A DNA stretch of 64,000 nt from Streptomyces antibioticus (GCF_002019855.1 NZ_CM007717.1:5809043-5873042), one strand, 5' to 3'; positions 7,553 to 15,527 are shown, counted from the first letter of the stretch. Numbers and translations: made by a program. The notes: generated by a model not told the origin, from the letters alone.

Positions 7553-8722
7553 TTATCCAACCACTCGTTCACTCATGTCCCATCCGGCCTTGCCCAGTTG
7601 CATTCGAGCACTCTCGACAGAACCATCAGCAATGACGTCTGCGACAGCCTGCAAGCTTACTAGTTGCTCAGCGTAAGCATCGAGGACCTGCTGAGATAGC
7701 CTCTCCGAAGGAAAGCTCTCACCTTGGGTTGAATTCAACTCATCCCATGCGGCGGAGTTCCCCGTGATGCGCATCAGCTCGCTAACCGGAGCTGTCTGGC
7801 AAAACCTCATAAGCGATTCATCGATGCCATCTTCAGCGACTTCGCCAAGGGCAATCATTGTGGCATCGCGGCTGAGTCCATACGTCAATACGATCTCTGT
7901 AACCAATGCGGCAAGTTGAGTTCTGGTTGAAATAGCTCCCCGCTTTTCTAGCTTTTCCAGAAGGGCTTCTTCTGGGAGCAAGAAGTGCCGCGCAAATGAG
8001 TTCGCGATCCTCTCGGGGCGCAAGTCCTGCATTTTGGCCCGATCGACGATTACCTGACCCGGATCATTCTGCAAGACGTGGCAGAGTTCGTGGGCAAGAG
8101 TGAATCGCTGCCTCGACCAAACGTCATTCGAGTTAATCACTACAATCCACGAAACGCAGTCTCCCCATTTTTCAGGGATTGAGATTCCGTGAATGTTGTC
8201 CGGAAGTTTCCTATACTCGACGGGGACTCCGAAGCTCTCAACGAGGCCCGTTAGATCCTGTACGGGCTCAGTCTCGCTGAAGTCCAGATAGGCCCTCAGG
8301 CGGGCCGCAGTTCTCTCGCCGGCGTTCCGGTCATGCCACACCTTCGACGGGGCGAAGCTTGCTACGTCTATAATCGGTTGAGTGCAACCCCAATCGCGTG
8401 TCAGGCGATCCGTAGCCAACAGTTGAATAGCATGAGAAACGACTTCACTTACGTCGTGGATCCCATCAACTGTTCCAAGCCTTAGGCTTACTCCCATTGA
8501 TGGTTCGTCACCATGAAGTAGCAAGCCGGGGGCTACTTTAAAAAAGGCACTCAACAAAGTTGCTTCGTATGTGGACGGCAGACGGGCGCCAGAAGTCAAA
8601 GCTGTGTAGGATTCCAAGGACCCCAGGAGTTCGAGCAGGGTTTCCGGAGTTACGCCTTCACGCTTGACTAGCGTATTTAGGGTGTGCTTGAAACGCTCTT
8701 CGCGCGTGTTGGTTGCTGCCAT
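7553..8722 (-). CDS. HTH-type ImmA/IrrE family metalloprotease
   Basis: The 389-residue product has an N-terminal XRE-like helical region (FKHTLNTLVKREGVTPETLL and onwards, about residues 10-75) and a central gluzincin domain with the zinc motif HELCH (about 211-215) followed by the family segment ERIANSFARHFLLP that supplies the third ligand and lines the site. ImmA/IrrE (DUF955) proteases cleave repressors in response to damage or phage. The ATG at 8722 is chosen because GGAAGGGG lies 5 nt before it; ATGs at 8725 and 8764 are possible. The gene is AT-rich compared with the backbone and converges with the PIN gene. It may act as antitoxin, regulator or stress sensor; the target is unknown. 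Confidence 0.8.
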   Translation of the reverse strand: MAATNTREERFKHTLNTLVKREGVTPETLLELLGSLESYTALTSGARLPSTYEATLLSAFFKVAPGLLLHGDEPSMGVSLRLGTVDGIHDVSEVVSHAIQLLATDRLTRDWGCTQPIIDVASFAPSKVWHDRNAGERTAARLRAYLDFSETEPVQDLTGLVESFGVPVEYRKLPDNIHGISIPEKWGDCVSWIVVINSNDVWSRQRFTLAHELCHVLQNDPGQVIVDRAKMQDLRPERIANSFARHFLLPEEALLEKLEKRGAISTRTQLAALVTEIVLTYGLSRDATMIALGEVAEDGIDESLMRFCQTAPVSELMRITGNSAAWDELNSTQGESFPSERLSQQVLDAYAEQLVSLQAVADVIADGSVESARMQLGKAGWDMSERVVG

Positions 8723-9412
8723 CATCACCCCTTCCGCCGTGCCCTCAGCCGCAGCCGCCCGCATCTACCACCTAGTGTGGCAGATGCCTAGTACTCGCAC
8801 AGGCAGCTGCACTGGTCTGCGGACTTCATACAGGTAAGACTAGTGCCCACCACTGACAGTGGCTCTGCAGTGGACGTGCTGTGACAGTTATGCACTACAT
8901 GCTGCAGGGGTGTGAGCCTTCCTGGCCTGTGTCGGCTGGCGGTAGGACGTGACAGTCGTGTCGTGAGGTGACCGCAGACGGCGAGCACTGAGCATCGCGG
9001 TTGGCGGAGCGGCTTTGGGCTGGAGCTGCTTTGGGGCGAGTGATCATGGCCCCGTAAGCTTCCGGCGCGTCGGGCAGTCTGTGGACCTGCCCGGTAGAGC
9101 ACGACGTTGGGGCCATGATCTTCGAGGCTCGCCCCAAAGTGGCTGCCTAAAGCCGTGGAGCCGACCGCCCCAGCCACGGCGTACCCCTTCTCCGGTATCA
9201 GGCGGTGATTGCTTGAGCGCGGCACGGGGGCCGGCCGGGCTGGAGCGGGGCGAAGACAGGAGCGCAGGCCCGGCCGGGGGCCGGGCCGCGCGCGGGGAGC
9301 GGAGCGAGCCGCCTTGAACCAGTAGAGAAAGTTTGAATCATGGGCTGGGTGGTTCATGATCATCTAGGTCTCGTGCCTGGTGTCGGCTGCCTCGTGGTGT
9401 AGAACCCTGGAT
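8723..9412. other. 690-bp non-coding region between cargo and backbone
   Basis: No supportable gene is seen. The region carries the large inverted repeat at 9029-9139 and GC-rich sequence before the XRE gene. It is the junction between the AT-richer cargo and the GC-rich backbone, and a natural place for an origin, a transfer locus or divergent promoters. Confidence 0.5.
9029..9139. repeat. two-part inverted repeat able to form a cruciform
   Basis: CTTTGGGGCGAG (9029-9040) pairs with CTCGCCCCAAAG (9128-9139), and GATCATGGCCCC (9042-9053) pairs with GGGGCCATGATC (9109-9120). Both arms are perfect 12-mers, and an inner GGGCAG/CTGCCC pair closes the loop. The asymmetric 1-nt and 7-nt spacers create an internal loop. 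Candidate roles are a replication origin, a transfer (clt) locus or a remnant of a small mobile unit. Confidence 0.8.
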
Positions 9413-10264
9413 ATGGGGAGTGAGCGGCGGGAGCGGATGAAGGCGCTTGGTGCGCGTCTTCGTGAGCTGCGTGCGGATGCCGGTCTGACGGGTGCCGTGT
9501 TGGCACAGAGGGCCGGTGTAGGGCAGCCGACCGTATCCAAAGTCGAGAACGGCCGGATGATCCCCAGCGCTGACGTGCTGGGCCGCTTGGTGCGCGCGCT
9601 CGGCCTCGATGGCGTGACTTCGCGTGAGCTGCGTGACCTCCTGGCCGCTGTTGAAGCCGCTCCGGACACAGTCGAAGAACTCGGCGACTTGGCCTCGGTC
9701 GGGGTGGTTCTCGATGACGTGGTGCGGTCTGCGCGGCTGATCCGCTCGTTCCAATGCGTCGTCCTGCCGGCCATGCTTCAGAGTGCCGAGTACGCCCGGC
9801 ACGTCTTCGACAGCGCTCCGAACGCTTCCCCTGAGGCTGTCGGCCGGGCTGTCGCCGCCCGTGTGGAGCGGCAGAGTCTGTTGTACGAGCCGGGGCGGGA
9901 GTCGGTGTTCGTGCTGACGGAAGGTGTGTTGCGGACCTGGCCGGGGAGTCCTGCACTGATGCTCGCCCAGGTTGACCGGCTGCTGGCTGTCGAGAGTCTG
10001 AGCACGGTACGGCTTGGCGTCATTCCGTGGCGTCGGCCAGTGCCTGTCATGCCTCGCCACGGGTTCACCCTGTGCGATCACGGAGCGGTCGTCGTTGAGA
10101 GCTTCCGGGGTGAGCGGGTCGTGGACGACTCCGCCGAAGTTGCCGCGTACGAGGAGACGTTCGGGCGCTTCGAGAGTGCCGCGGTCTTCGGATCTGACGT
10201 GCGGGAACTGCTGCTCCAGGTGATGGCGGACTTCCGGGACCTGGACGCTCCCGCCACTCGATAG
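9413..10264 (+). CDS. XRE-family regulator with DUF5753-type C-terminal domain
   Basis: The 283-residue product starts with a helix-turn-helix (LRELRADAGLTGAVLAQRAG, then QPTVSKVENGR) and continues with the long C-terminal domain common in streptomycete XRE proteins (FQCVVLPAMLQSAEYAR, RVERQSLLYEPGRE, FVLTEGVLRTWPG, RLGVIPWRRPVP). Such proteins are normally paired with a DUF397 protein or an anti-sigma-like ATPase; here the ATPase follows 96 bp downstream. The ATG at 9413 has no clear Shine-Dalgarno; ATG 9437 follows GGGAG and is an alternative. It is the first gene of the element's regulatory block. Confidence 0.85.
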   Translation: MGSERRERMKALGARLRELRADAGLTGAVLAQRAGVGQPTVSKVENGRMIPSADVLGRLVRALGLDGVTSRELRDLLAAVEAAPDTVEELGDLASVGVVLDDVVRSARLIRSFQCVVLPAMLQSAEYARHVFDSAPNASPEAVGRAVAARVERQSLLYEPGRESVFVLTEGVLRTWPGSPALMLAQVDRLLAVESLSTVRLGVIPWRRPVPVMPRHGFTLCDHGAVVVESFRGERVVDDSAEVAAYEETFGRFESAAVFGSDVRELLLQVMADFRDLDAPATR

Positions 10265-10278
10265 AGGAATAATTCCTC
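10264..10278. promoter_or_regulatory. short perfect palindrome after the XRE gene
   Basis: GAGGAATAATTCCTC is a 15-nt perfect inverted repeat with one central base, overlapping the last base of the XRE stop codon. It could be an operator for the XRE protein or a weak terminator. Confidence 0.4.
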
Positions 10279-10329
10279 AAGATGCCTGGCTCGTTGGGTG
10301 CGGGCCGGAATACTCTGCTCAGTGCAACG

Positions 10330-10343
10330 TCTAGCCCCCTAGA
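10330..10343. promoter_or_regulatory. operator-like site O1 (TCTAG-N4-CTAGA)
   Basis: TCTAGCCCCCTAGA is a perfect inverted repeat around CCCC, 17 bp before the start of the GHKL ATPase gene. Related sites lie at 10895, 12637-12734 and 16251, each before an element operon. Confidence 0.65.
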
Positions 10344-10360
10344 TGCAGAGGAGTGTTCCC

Positions 10361-10762
10361 ATGCCCAAAGACTGGGCCCGCATGTTTCCCGGCCAGGCCT
10401 GGCAGGTGGCCGAAGCGCGCCACTTCGTTGCCTCTCTGCTGGAGGGTGAGGCCTCCGACCTCGTGGATGACGCCGTCCTGGTCGTCGGCGAGCTGGCGGC
10501 CAATGCCGTCCGGCATACTCGTAGCGGCTGGTACCGGGGATGGTTCCTCGTGGTCATCGGCTTCACCGACGACTTCATCCGCGTTCAGGTCGTCGACCAG
10601 GGCGGCGACGACGAACCGTTGGTGCGGAGCGTACGCAGTCCGGTGGACCAGGGCGGTCGCGGGCTGATGATGGTCTCGGCCTGCGCCAAAGACTGGGGCG
10701 TGAAGGACCGGCCTGCCGGTGGGCGCTGCGTCTGGGCGGACCTCGCGCGGGTGAGCGGGTGA
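10361..10762 (+). CDS. GHKL ATPase, anti-sigma-factor-like kinase
   Basis: The 133-residue single-domain HATPase resembles streptomycete RsbW/SpoIIAB-type proteins. The N box is in VVGELAANAVRHT, the G1 box is VVDQGGDDE, and the G2 box is DQGGRGLMMV. Such proteins bind ATP and either phosphorylate a STAS antagonist or hold a sigma factor. The ATG at 10361 follows GAGGAG. The gene lies directly behind operator-like site O1 and after the XRE/DUF5753 gene, a pairing frequent in Streptomyces. Its partner within the element is not obvious. Confidence 0.85.
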   Translation: MPKDWARMFPGQAWQVAEARHFVASLLEGEASDLVDDAVLVVGELAANAVRHTRSGWYRGWFLVVIGFTDDFIRVQVVDQGGDDEPLVRSVRSPVDQGGRGLMMVSACAKDWGVKDRPAGGRCVWADLARVSG

Positions 10763-10894
10763 TGGTCTGCCTCAAGATGATGGCGTGCGTCTGCATCGCG
10801 GGCAGTCGAGGGTGAGTCCCAAAGGCGTGCCTCGGCGCAGGGCTGCGTTCTACGTGATCGGGGTTCATTCTGGACGCCGTCTCGCGCCTGTTCT

Positions 10895-10910
10895 GTCTAG
10901 GGCCCTAGAC
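10895..10910. promoter_or_regulatory. operator-like site O2, 16-bp perfect palindrome
   Basis: GTCTAGGGCCCTAGAC lies 27 bp before the ATG of the HTH gene at 10938. It shares the GTCTAG/CTAGAC half-sites with the other element operators and is suited to autoregulation of the HTH-PP2C pair. Confidence 0.7.
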
Positions 10911-10937
10911 TCCTGGTTACTTCTAGGAGGTGTGGTC

Positions 10938-11789
10938 ATGTCGGACGAGTTGCAACGGATCATGGCGATCGATGATCCGTACCTGCTCCTGCGTGAGGTC
11001 ACGGCCCGTTTGGCCGACGCGCAGCAGGAGGTGACCGAACTCGCCCGGCTCCGCCGCCGCGTCGTTCAGGACCTGCATGCGCAAGGGCTGTCGTATGCGC
11101 AGATCGCGGAGAAGGTCGGCCTGAGCCGCGGGCGGATTCATCAGATCCGGCACACCGGACCGGCGCCTGAGGGTGCTTTCCTCGGCGCGGGAGCGGTCAC
11201 GATCGTCACCCCGCTGCGGTGGGACGGCGAGAAGAAGCGGCCGGTGGTCGCCATGGCCGACATGAACTCCGGGAAGCGGCTCGAAGAGCTGGCCAAGTCG
11301 TATGGGCTCGACGTCAGCTCCGGTCACGTGCAGGTGAGCGGTGAGGTCGACCTCAACCGTGACGGTCTGGTCGTCGTGTGCGGGCCGGGTATGTCTCAAG
11401 CCATGAGCGATCTGTACGCCCAGGATCCTGTACTCGGCTGGGAGCACCCGGACGGCGAGCCGTGGGCCCTGGTAGACCGTCGCACTGGATCCTCGTACCG
11501 CGCGGGAGCGGACACTGAGCCGTACCGCCCGCACGACGTCGGATACCTCGGCCGGCTGCCCCGCCCGGACGGGAACGGCTCGGTGCTCGCCATCGCGGGC
11601 ATCCACACAGCGGGGTCCCTTGGCGTCGTTCACCTGCTCGCCTCGGATCTCAACGCGCTCTGGGGCCAAGTGGGCGAGCGTCATTTCTCGACGTTGGTGA
11701 GCGTCGAATACGACCCCGAGACCGACGAACCACAATCCGTCGAGCTGCTCACCCCGCTCTACCTGCACGACGAGGAGGCGACGGCGTGA
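10938..11789 (+). CDS. HTH regulator with sigma-70 region-4-like DNA-binding domain
   Basis: In this 283-residue protein, residues 20-75 hold coiled-coil-like helices and an HTH (LSYAQIAEKVGLSRGRIHQI). The rest is an alpha/beta domain with VVVCGPGMSQAMSDLYAQDP and an alternation of hydrophobic strands I do not recognise, possibly a ligand-sensing domain. The ATG follows AGGAGG. The stop overlaps the start of the PP2C gene by ATGA, so the two are translationally coupled. Its own promoter carries palindrome O2, and related operators precede the other element operons, so it is the best candidate for the master regulator that replaces KorSA. Function is inferred. Confidence 0.7.
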   Translation: MSDELQRIMAIDDPYLLLREVTARLADAQQEVTELARLRRRVVQDLHAQGLSYAQIAEKVGLSRGRIHQIRHTGPAPEGAFLGAGAVTIVTPLRWDGEKKRPVVAMADMNSGKRLEELAKSYGLDVSSGHVQVSGEVDLNRDGLVVVCGPGMSQAMSDLYAQDPVLGWEHPDGEPWALVDRRTGSSYRAGADTEPYRPHDVGYLGRLPRPDGNGSVLAIAGIHTAGSLGVVHLLASDLNALWGQVGERHFSTLVSVEYDPETDEPQSVELLTPLYLHDEEATA

Positions 11790-12607
11790 ACGTCGTCCTC
11801 GACTCACAGCCCGCCGGACCGGGACGGGAGAACGAGGACTTCGCCGCCGCTGCTCCCGGTGCAGCTGTCCTCCTCGACGGGGCCGGCGTGGCCGGGGGCG
11901 AGACCGGATGCGTGCACGGCATCGCATGGTTCTCCTCGACGCTGGGCGGGCTGCTGCTGGGCACCATCAGTGCGCAGTCCGCCCTGCCGCTCGCCGCCTG
12001 CCTGGCCGACTCGATCCAGGCTGTCCGCTCCCTGCATGAGGACACCTGCGACCTGGCCTATCGGGCCAGTCCGACCAGTACAGTCCTGGCCGTACGCGCC
12101 ACCGCGGGAGCTCTGGAATACCTCGTCCTTGGCGACTCAACAATGCTGCTCGCCGACACGGACGGGAAGGCAACCGCAGTCACGGACCAGCGCCTGGACG
12201 ATGTCGGCAAACGGCTACGCGGGCCGGTCGACGCGCTTCCCACCGGCTCGCCCCAACATGCCGCAGCCCTGGCCGAGTACCGCGACGCGCTGACGGGGCT
12301 GCGTAACCGGCCTGGTGGCTTCTGGATCGCTGGGCCCGATCCGCAGGCGGCTGAACACGCTCTCACAGGGGCCGTGCCGCTGACGTCGCTGGCGTCCGTG
12401 TCCCTGCTGAGCGACGGCGCGACGAGACTTGTCGACTCCTTCGAACTCTCCACCTGGCCAGAGACGTTGGCTCTCCTCAGTGGGGCCGGGCCTGCCGAGT
12501 TGATCCGTCGCGTGCGGGAGATCGAGGCCGGCGACTCCGAGGGGCGACGCTGGCCACGGGGTAAGGCGCACGACGACGCCACGGCCTTGCACTGGGTTCT
12601 GCCGTAG
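11786..12607 (+). CDS. PP2C-family serine/threonine phosphatase-like protein
   Basis: The 273-residue protein carries recognisable PP2C motifs: ENEDFAAA near the N-terminus, AVLLDGAGVAGG (usual DGMGG), EYLVLGDSTMLL (usual GDS), SLLSDGATRLVD (usual SDG) and the closing HDDATAL (usual DNxT). Metal-binding Asp residues appear kept in each. PP2C enzymes remove phosphate from Ser/Thr; in bacteria they often control anti-sigma systems. It is translationally coupled to the HTH gene upstream, suggesting the pair acts together, perhaps with the GHKL ATPase as kinase. Downstream lies the operator cluster of the transfer operon. Confidence 0.75.
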   Translation: MNVVLDSQPAGPGRENEDFAAAAPGAAVLLDGAGVAGGETGCVHGIAWFSSTLGGLLLGTISAQSALPLAACLADSIQAVRSLHEDTCDLAYRASPTSTVLAVRATAGALEYLVLGDSTMLLADTDGKATAVTDQRLDDVGKRLRGPVDALPTGSPQHAAALAEYRDALTGLRNRPGGFWIAGPDPQAAEHALTGAVPLTSLASVSLLSDGATRLVDSFELSTWPETLALLSGAGPAELIRRVREIEAGDSEGRRWPRGKAHDDATALHWVLP

Positions 12608-12636
12608 CGGCTTCGCGTCTTCAGAGGCACGCACGT

Positions 12637-12734
12637 ATACCCCCCTAGACAGTTCCCGGGTGGCGGTCTACTGTTGTCGTCAACCCCCCTAGACAGTTAG
12701 GGCGGGCGACCTCCCTTGCTGTCTAGGGGGGTAT
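12637..12734. promoter_or_regulatory. triple operator cluster before the transfer operon
   Basis: Three copies of CCCCCCTAGACAG occur: direct at 12637-12652 and 12683-12696, and inverted at 12719-12734. The outer two match over 16 bp as exact reverse complements, and the second and third form a 14-bp inverted repeat with a 22-nt loop. This sits 50-150 bp before the first gene of the tra/spd operon and fits cooperative repression of transfer. A hairpin acting on the transcript is an alternative. Confidence 0.75.
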
Positions 12735-12786
12735 CCAGATCGGATCGGCGCTCACCAGGGCGCCGCCAACCAGTGAGGTTCAAGAA

Positions 12787-13134
12787 ATGCGTGTTATCCC
12801 CGTGGACGCCTCGGCCGCAACGCTGCTCGTCACGAAGCTGCCCGAGGTCAAGGTGAGGGACCGCCAGACCGGTGAGATCGCCGTGGACCCGGTGACCAAC
12901 CAGCGGCTCATGGTGCTGGAGGTGGTGTTCATCGCGCAGGGCGGTTCGGACATGATCAAGGTGACCGTTCCGGAGCAGGGCATCGGCGAGGGCCTGGTGA
13001 TGGGAGCTCCGGTCATCCTGTCCGGCCTCGTCGCCCGGCCGTGGGAGAGCGAGTTCGGCGGCCGGATGCGTCACGGCATCGCCTACCGGGCGGACGCCGT
13101 CATGGTCAACACGCCGGCGCCGGTGCGGGGCTGA
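12787..13134 (+). CDS. conserved AICE protein upstream of traSA
   Basis: The 115-residue protein begins MRVIPVDASAATLLVTKLPEVKVRDRQTGE. Proteins of this kind regularly precede the FtsK-like gene in streptomycete AICEs. The strand-rich pattern (VLEVVFIAQGG, KVTVPE, VILSGLVARPWE) resembles a small OB-like or beta-barrel fold, seen only as a pattern. It opens the transfer operon, 52 bp after the operator cluster, and ends 5 bp before traSA. A role in transfer or in replication control is inferred from position; no function is established. Confidence 0.75.
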   Translation: MRVIPVDASAATLLVTKLPEVKVRDRQTGEIAVDPVTNQRLMVLEVVFIAQGGSDMIKVTVPEQGIGEGLVMGAPVILSGLVARPWESEFGGRMRHGIAYRADAVMVNTPAPVRG

Positions 13135-13139
13135 TCGCC

Positions 13140-14510
13140 ATGACCGACACCGTGTGGATGCTCGTCCTGGGCCTGGTCGGCCTGGTCACGCTGCTGGTGC
13201 TGCGTCGTCGGGTGCCGGTCGCGTTCTGGTGGCTCGTCGGCTATCCGTTCGTCGCGGTGCGGGTGCTGGCGACCTACCGGGCCACCATGGACGCCTGCGG
13301 TCTGACTGTCCCTGCATCAGCCATGCGCCGGGCCACTGCCCGGATGATCGGGCGGGAAGCGGCGCCGGTACCGCCTCGCCGCTCGTTCCCGGTGCCGACC
13401 GGTTCCGGTCTCGTGATGCGGCTGCGCATGGCGACCGGGCAGGCACCGGAAGACTTCATCGCTTCCGCCGACCGGTTGCGGCATGCCTGGGCCGCGCACG
13501 CCGTGCACATCCGCCCGACCAAGCCGGGGTGGCTCGAACTGCGGCTGATCGGCTGGGATGTGCTCGCGGACGTACGACCGGCACGGCGCCTACGTCACAG
13601 CGGCGGACTGCTCTCCCTGCCGCTGGCGCTGCGGGATGACGGACGGTGGCACGTACGGGACTTCCGTGCCGTGCCGCATGAACTCATCCTCGGCGCAACG
13701 CAGTCCGGCAAGTCCGTGTACCTGCGCAACCTGCTGTGCGGGCTCGCCCGGCAACCGGTCGTGCTCGTCGGTATCGATTGCAAGTGGGGTGTCGAACTGG
13801 CTCCGTTCGCGCCCCGCCTGTCGGCCCTCGCCGATACCCCGGACCGGGCGAACGAACTCCTTGATGTCCTGCTGGACGAGATGGAGGCACGGTTCCGGCT
13901 GATCGGGCTCAGCTCCGTCATCGGGCCGGACACCGTCCTCACCTCGGACGTGTGGGGCCTGCCCGAGAAGGTACGTCCGGTGCCGGTCGTGGTCGTCGTC
14001 GACGAGGTCGCGGAACTCTTCCTCGCCGCAAGCCGCGACGACGAGAAGCGACGCGACGCCATGGTCACCAAGCTCATCCGCATTGCCCAGCTCGGCCGCG
14101 CCGCCGGCATCTACCTCGAAGTGTGCGGGCAGCGCTTCGGCTCCGAACTCGGCAAGGGCGCCACCATGCTCCGCGCCCAGCTCACCGGCCGTATCTGCCA
14201 CCGCGTCAACGACGAGTCGTCGGCGAACATGGCACTCGCCGACATCTCCCCAGAAGCGGCCCTCGCCGCAACCGCCATTCCCGCCGAACGTCCCGGCGTC
14301 GCCATCGTCGGCGACTCCTCCGGCGGCTGGTCCCGCGCCCGCTCCCCGCACCTCACCCTTGACGAAGCAGCGGCCGTCTGCCGCGCCACCTCCGCCCTCG
14401 TGCCGGAGCTGCCCCGCCTCGACGCCTTCCGGCCCGCCGTCGCCGTCGAGCCCGCTGACGTCGCCTCGTCCGCCACTGGTGTGCCCATGGCCCGCCCGGT
14501 GACCGAGTAG
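13140..14510 (+). CDS. traSA: FtsK/SpoIIIE-type conjugal transfer protein TraSA
   Basis: In this 456-residue DNA translocase, two N-terminal hydrophobic helices (VWMLVLGLVGLVTLLVL and VAFWWLVGYPFVAV) anchor it in the membrane. The motor has a Walker A motif GATQSGKS (about residues 185-192) and a Walker B motif VPVVVVVDEVAELF. The family forms a hexamer at the hyphal tip and moves double-stranded element DNA into the recipient, needing no relaxase. Length and architecture are normal for pSAM2-type TraSA. It lies 5 bp after the preceding gene, in the same operon. The C-terminal winged helix that reads the clt repeats is not obvious by eye. Confidence 0.93.
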   Translation: MTDTVWMLVLGLVGLVTLLVLRRRVPVAFWWLVGYPFVAVRVLATYRATMDACGLTVPASAMRRATARMIGREAAPVPPRRSFPVPTGSGLVMRLRMATGQAPEDFIASADRLRHAWAAHAVHIRPTKPGWLELRLIGWDVLADVRPARRLRHSGGLLSLPLALRDDGRWHVRDFRAVPHELILGATQSGKSVYLRNLLCGLARQPVVLVGIDCKWGVELAPFAPRLSALADTPDRANELLDVLLDEMEARFRLIGLSSVIGPDTVLTSDVWGLPEKVRPVPVVVVVDEVAELFLAASRDDEKRRDAMVTKLIRIAQLGRAAGIYLEVCGQRFGSELGKGATMLRAQLTGRICHRVNDESSANMALADISPEAALAATAIPAERPGVAIVGDSSGGWSRARSPHLTLDEAAAVCRATSALVPELPRLDAFRPAVAVEPADVASSATGVPMARPVTE

Positions 14511-14592
14511 CCGCACCCCCTTTCCACGGTCGGCGCGACTGCCTCGCGCCAAGTCCCTACCCCTCCCATGCCCGGAACCGGAAGGACGCCCC

Positions 14593-14805
14593 ATGTCCCG
14601 CCCCTCCATCGCCGAAGTCAGCGCGCTCATCGCCGACTTGGCCGCGCTCCGTCAGAACCGCACCCCTGGCGAGTTCGCCGCGCTCATGGCCCGTAAGGCC
14701 GACCTGCTGGCGCGCATTGCCACCCACACACCCGGCGACGCCGAGGCCGCCGAGGTGGCTCGTCTCGCCCGTGAGCGCGCTGACTCCCTCAAGTCCGCCG
14801 ACTGA
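14593..14805 (+). CDS. small helical AICE protein
   Basis: The 70-residue product is rich in Ala, Leu, Arg and Glu and predicted by eye to be two helices (EVSALIADLAALRQ and AAEVARLARERADSL). The ATG follows GGAAGGA. It lies between traSA and the DUF2637 spread gene, in the same direction and probably the same transcript. I do not know its function; small proteins at this place are common in AICEs. Confidence 0.65.
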   Translation: MSRPSIAEVSALIADLAALRQNRTPGEFAALMARKADLLARIATHTPGDAEAAEVARLARERADSLKSAD

Positions 14806-14828
14806 TCACGCTGGAAGGAGTCGAGCCG

Positions 14829-15527
14829 ATGCGTGCCCACCTCGCCCGCTTGGACGCCGTGATCGTCCAAGCCGTCATCGCGGGCGCCCTGTCCTTCTCC
14901 CACCTTCACGACCTGGCGGAGGCGGCCGGACAGGGCGGCTGGAAGGCGTGGGCCTACCCCGTCAGCGTTGACCTGCTACTCGTTGCAGCCTGGCGCCGGA
15001 TGCGCGAACAGCAACGCGCCGGACGCCCGGCCGGGGGCCCGCGGCTTTGGTTCCTGGTCGCCCTGGCCGCCTCCCTCGGCGCCAACGTCGCCACCGCCGG
15101 CCTTCTCGACCTGGACCACGTTCCTGCATGGCTCCGCGTCGTGGTGGCCGGCTGGCCGGCCGTCGCTTTCTTCGGCGGAACGCTGCTGGCGCACGGGCCT
15201 CGCGCCTCGGAGGAACCGATGGCCTCCGTGACGCCGGAGGCAGAACCCGCACCGCCTTCGCCCCCCGTCGCGGTCGAGCTGCCCAACCATCACGAACTCG
15301 CCGCACCCGCCCCGGCTCCGGTGGCTGACGAACCTCCGACCGACCTCGTGACCGCCGCTCCGGTGCCGGCTCCGGCCGTCGCTCTGCCGCCCGCCCTCGT
15401 CGACCGCGTTCAGGCCCTGGCTGCAGAACACCGCGCCACGACCGGCGAACCCGCCGACCCGGACGCCGTACGCGCCCGGCTCGGCCTGCCCCCGGCCATG
15501 ACGCCCTCCGTCGCCGCCCACCTCTGA
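14829..15527 (+). CDS. DUF2637 membrane protein, SpdB-like
   Basis: The 232-residue product has an N-terminal half with several membrane helices (VIVQAVIAGALSFSHLHDLAE, AWAYPVSVDLLLVAAW, LWFLVALAASLGANVATAGLL, LRVVVAGWPAVAFFGGTLLA), matching DUF2637. A Pro/Ala-rich cytoplasmic tail follows, ending in a short helix. Spd proteins help spread the element between compartments of the recipient mycelium after TraSA-driven entry. The ATG follows GGAAGGAG. It belongs to the tra-spd operon. Confidence 0.85.
   Translation: MRAHLARLDAVIVQAVIAGALSFSHLHDLAEAAGQGGWKAWAYPVSVDLLLVAAWRRMREQQRAGRPAGGPRLWFLVALAASLGANVATAGLLDLDHVPAWLRVVVAGWPAVAFFGGTLLAHGPRASEEPMASVTPEAEPAPPSPPVAVELPNHHELAAPAPAPVADEPPTDLVTAAPVPAPAVALPPALVDRVQALAAEHRATTGEPADPDAVRARLGLPPAMTPSVAAHL

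Noticed and set aside
8788..9363. Minus-strand open frame in the gene-free region of the element
   Set aside because: It reads straight through the inverted repeat, is Pro/Arg/Ser-rich and has no ribosome binding site or known motif.
12683..12734. Intrinsic terminator after the PP2C gene
   Set aside because: The 14-bp inverted repeat could form a hairpin, but the same sequence recurs as single copies before other operons, so an operator role explains it better; termination is not excluded.
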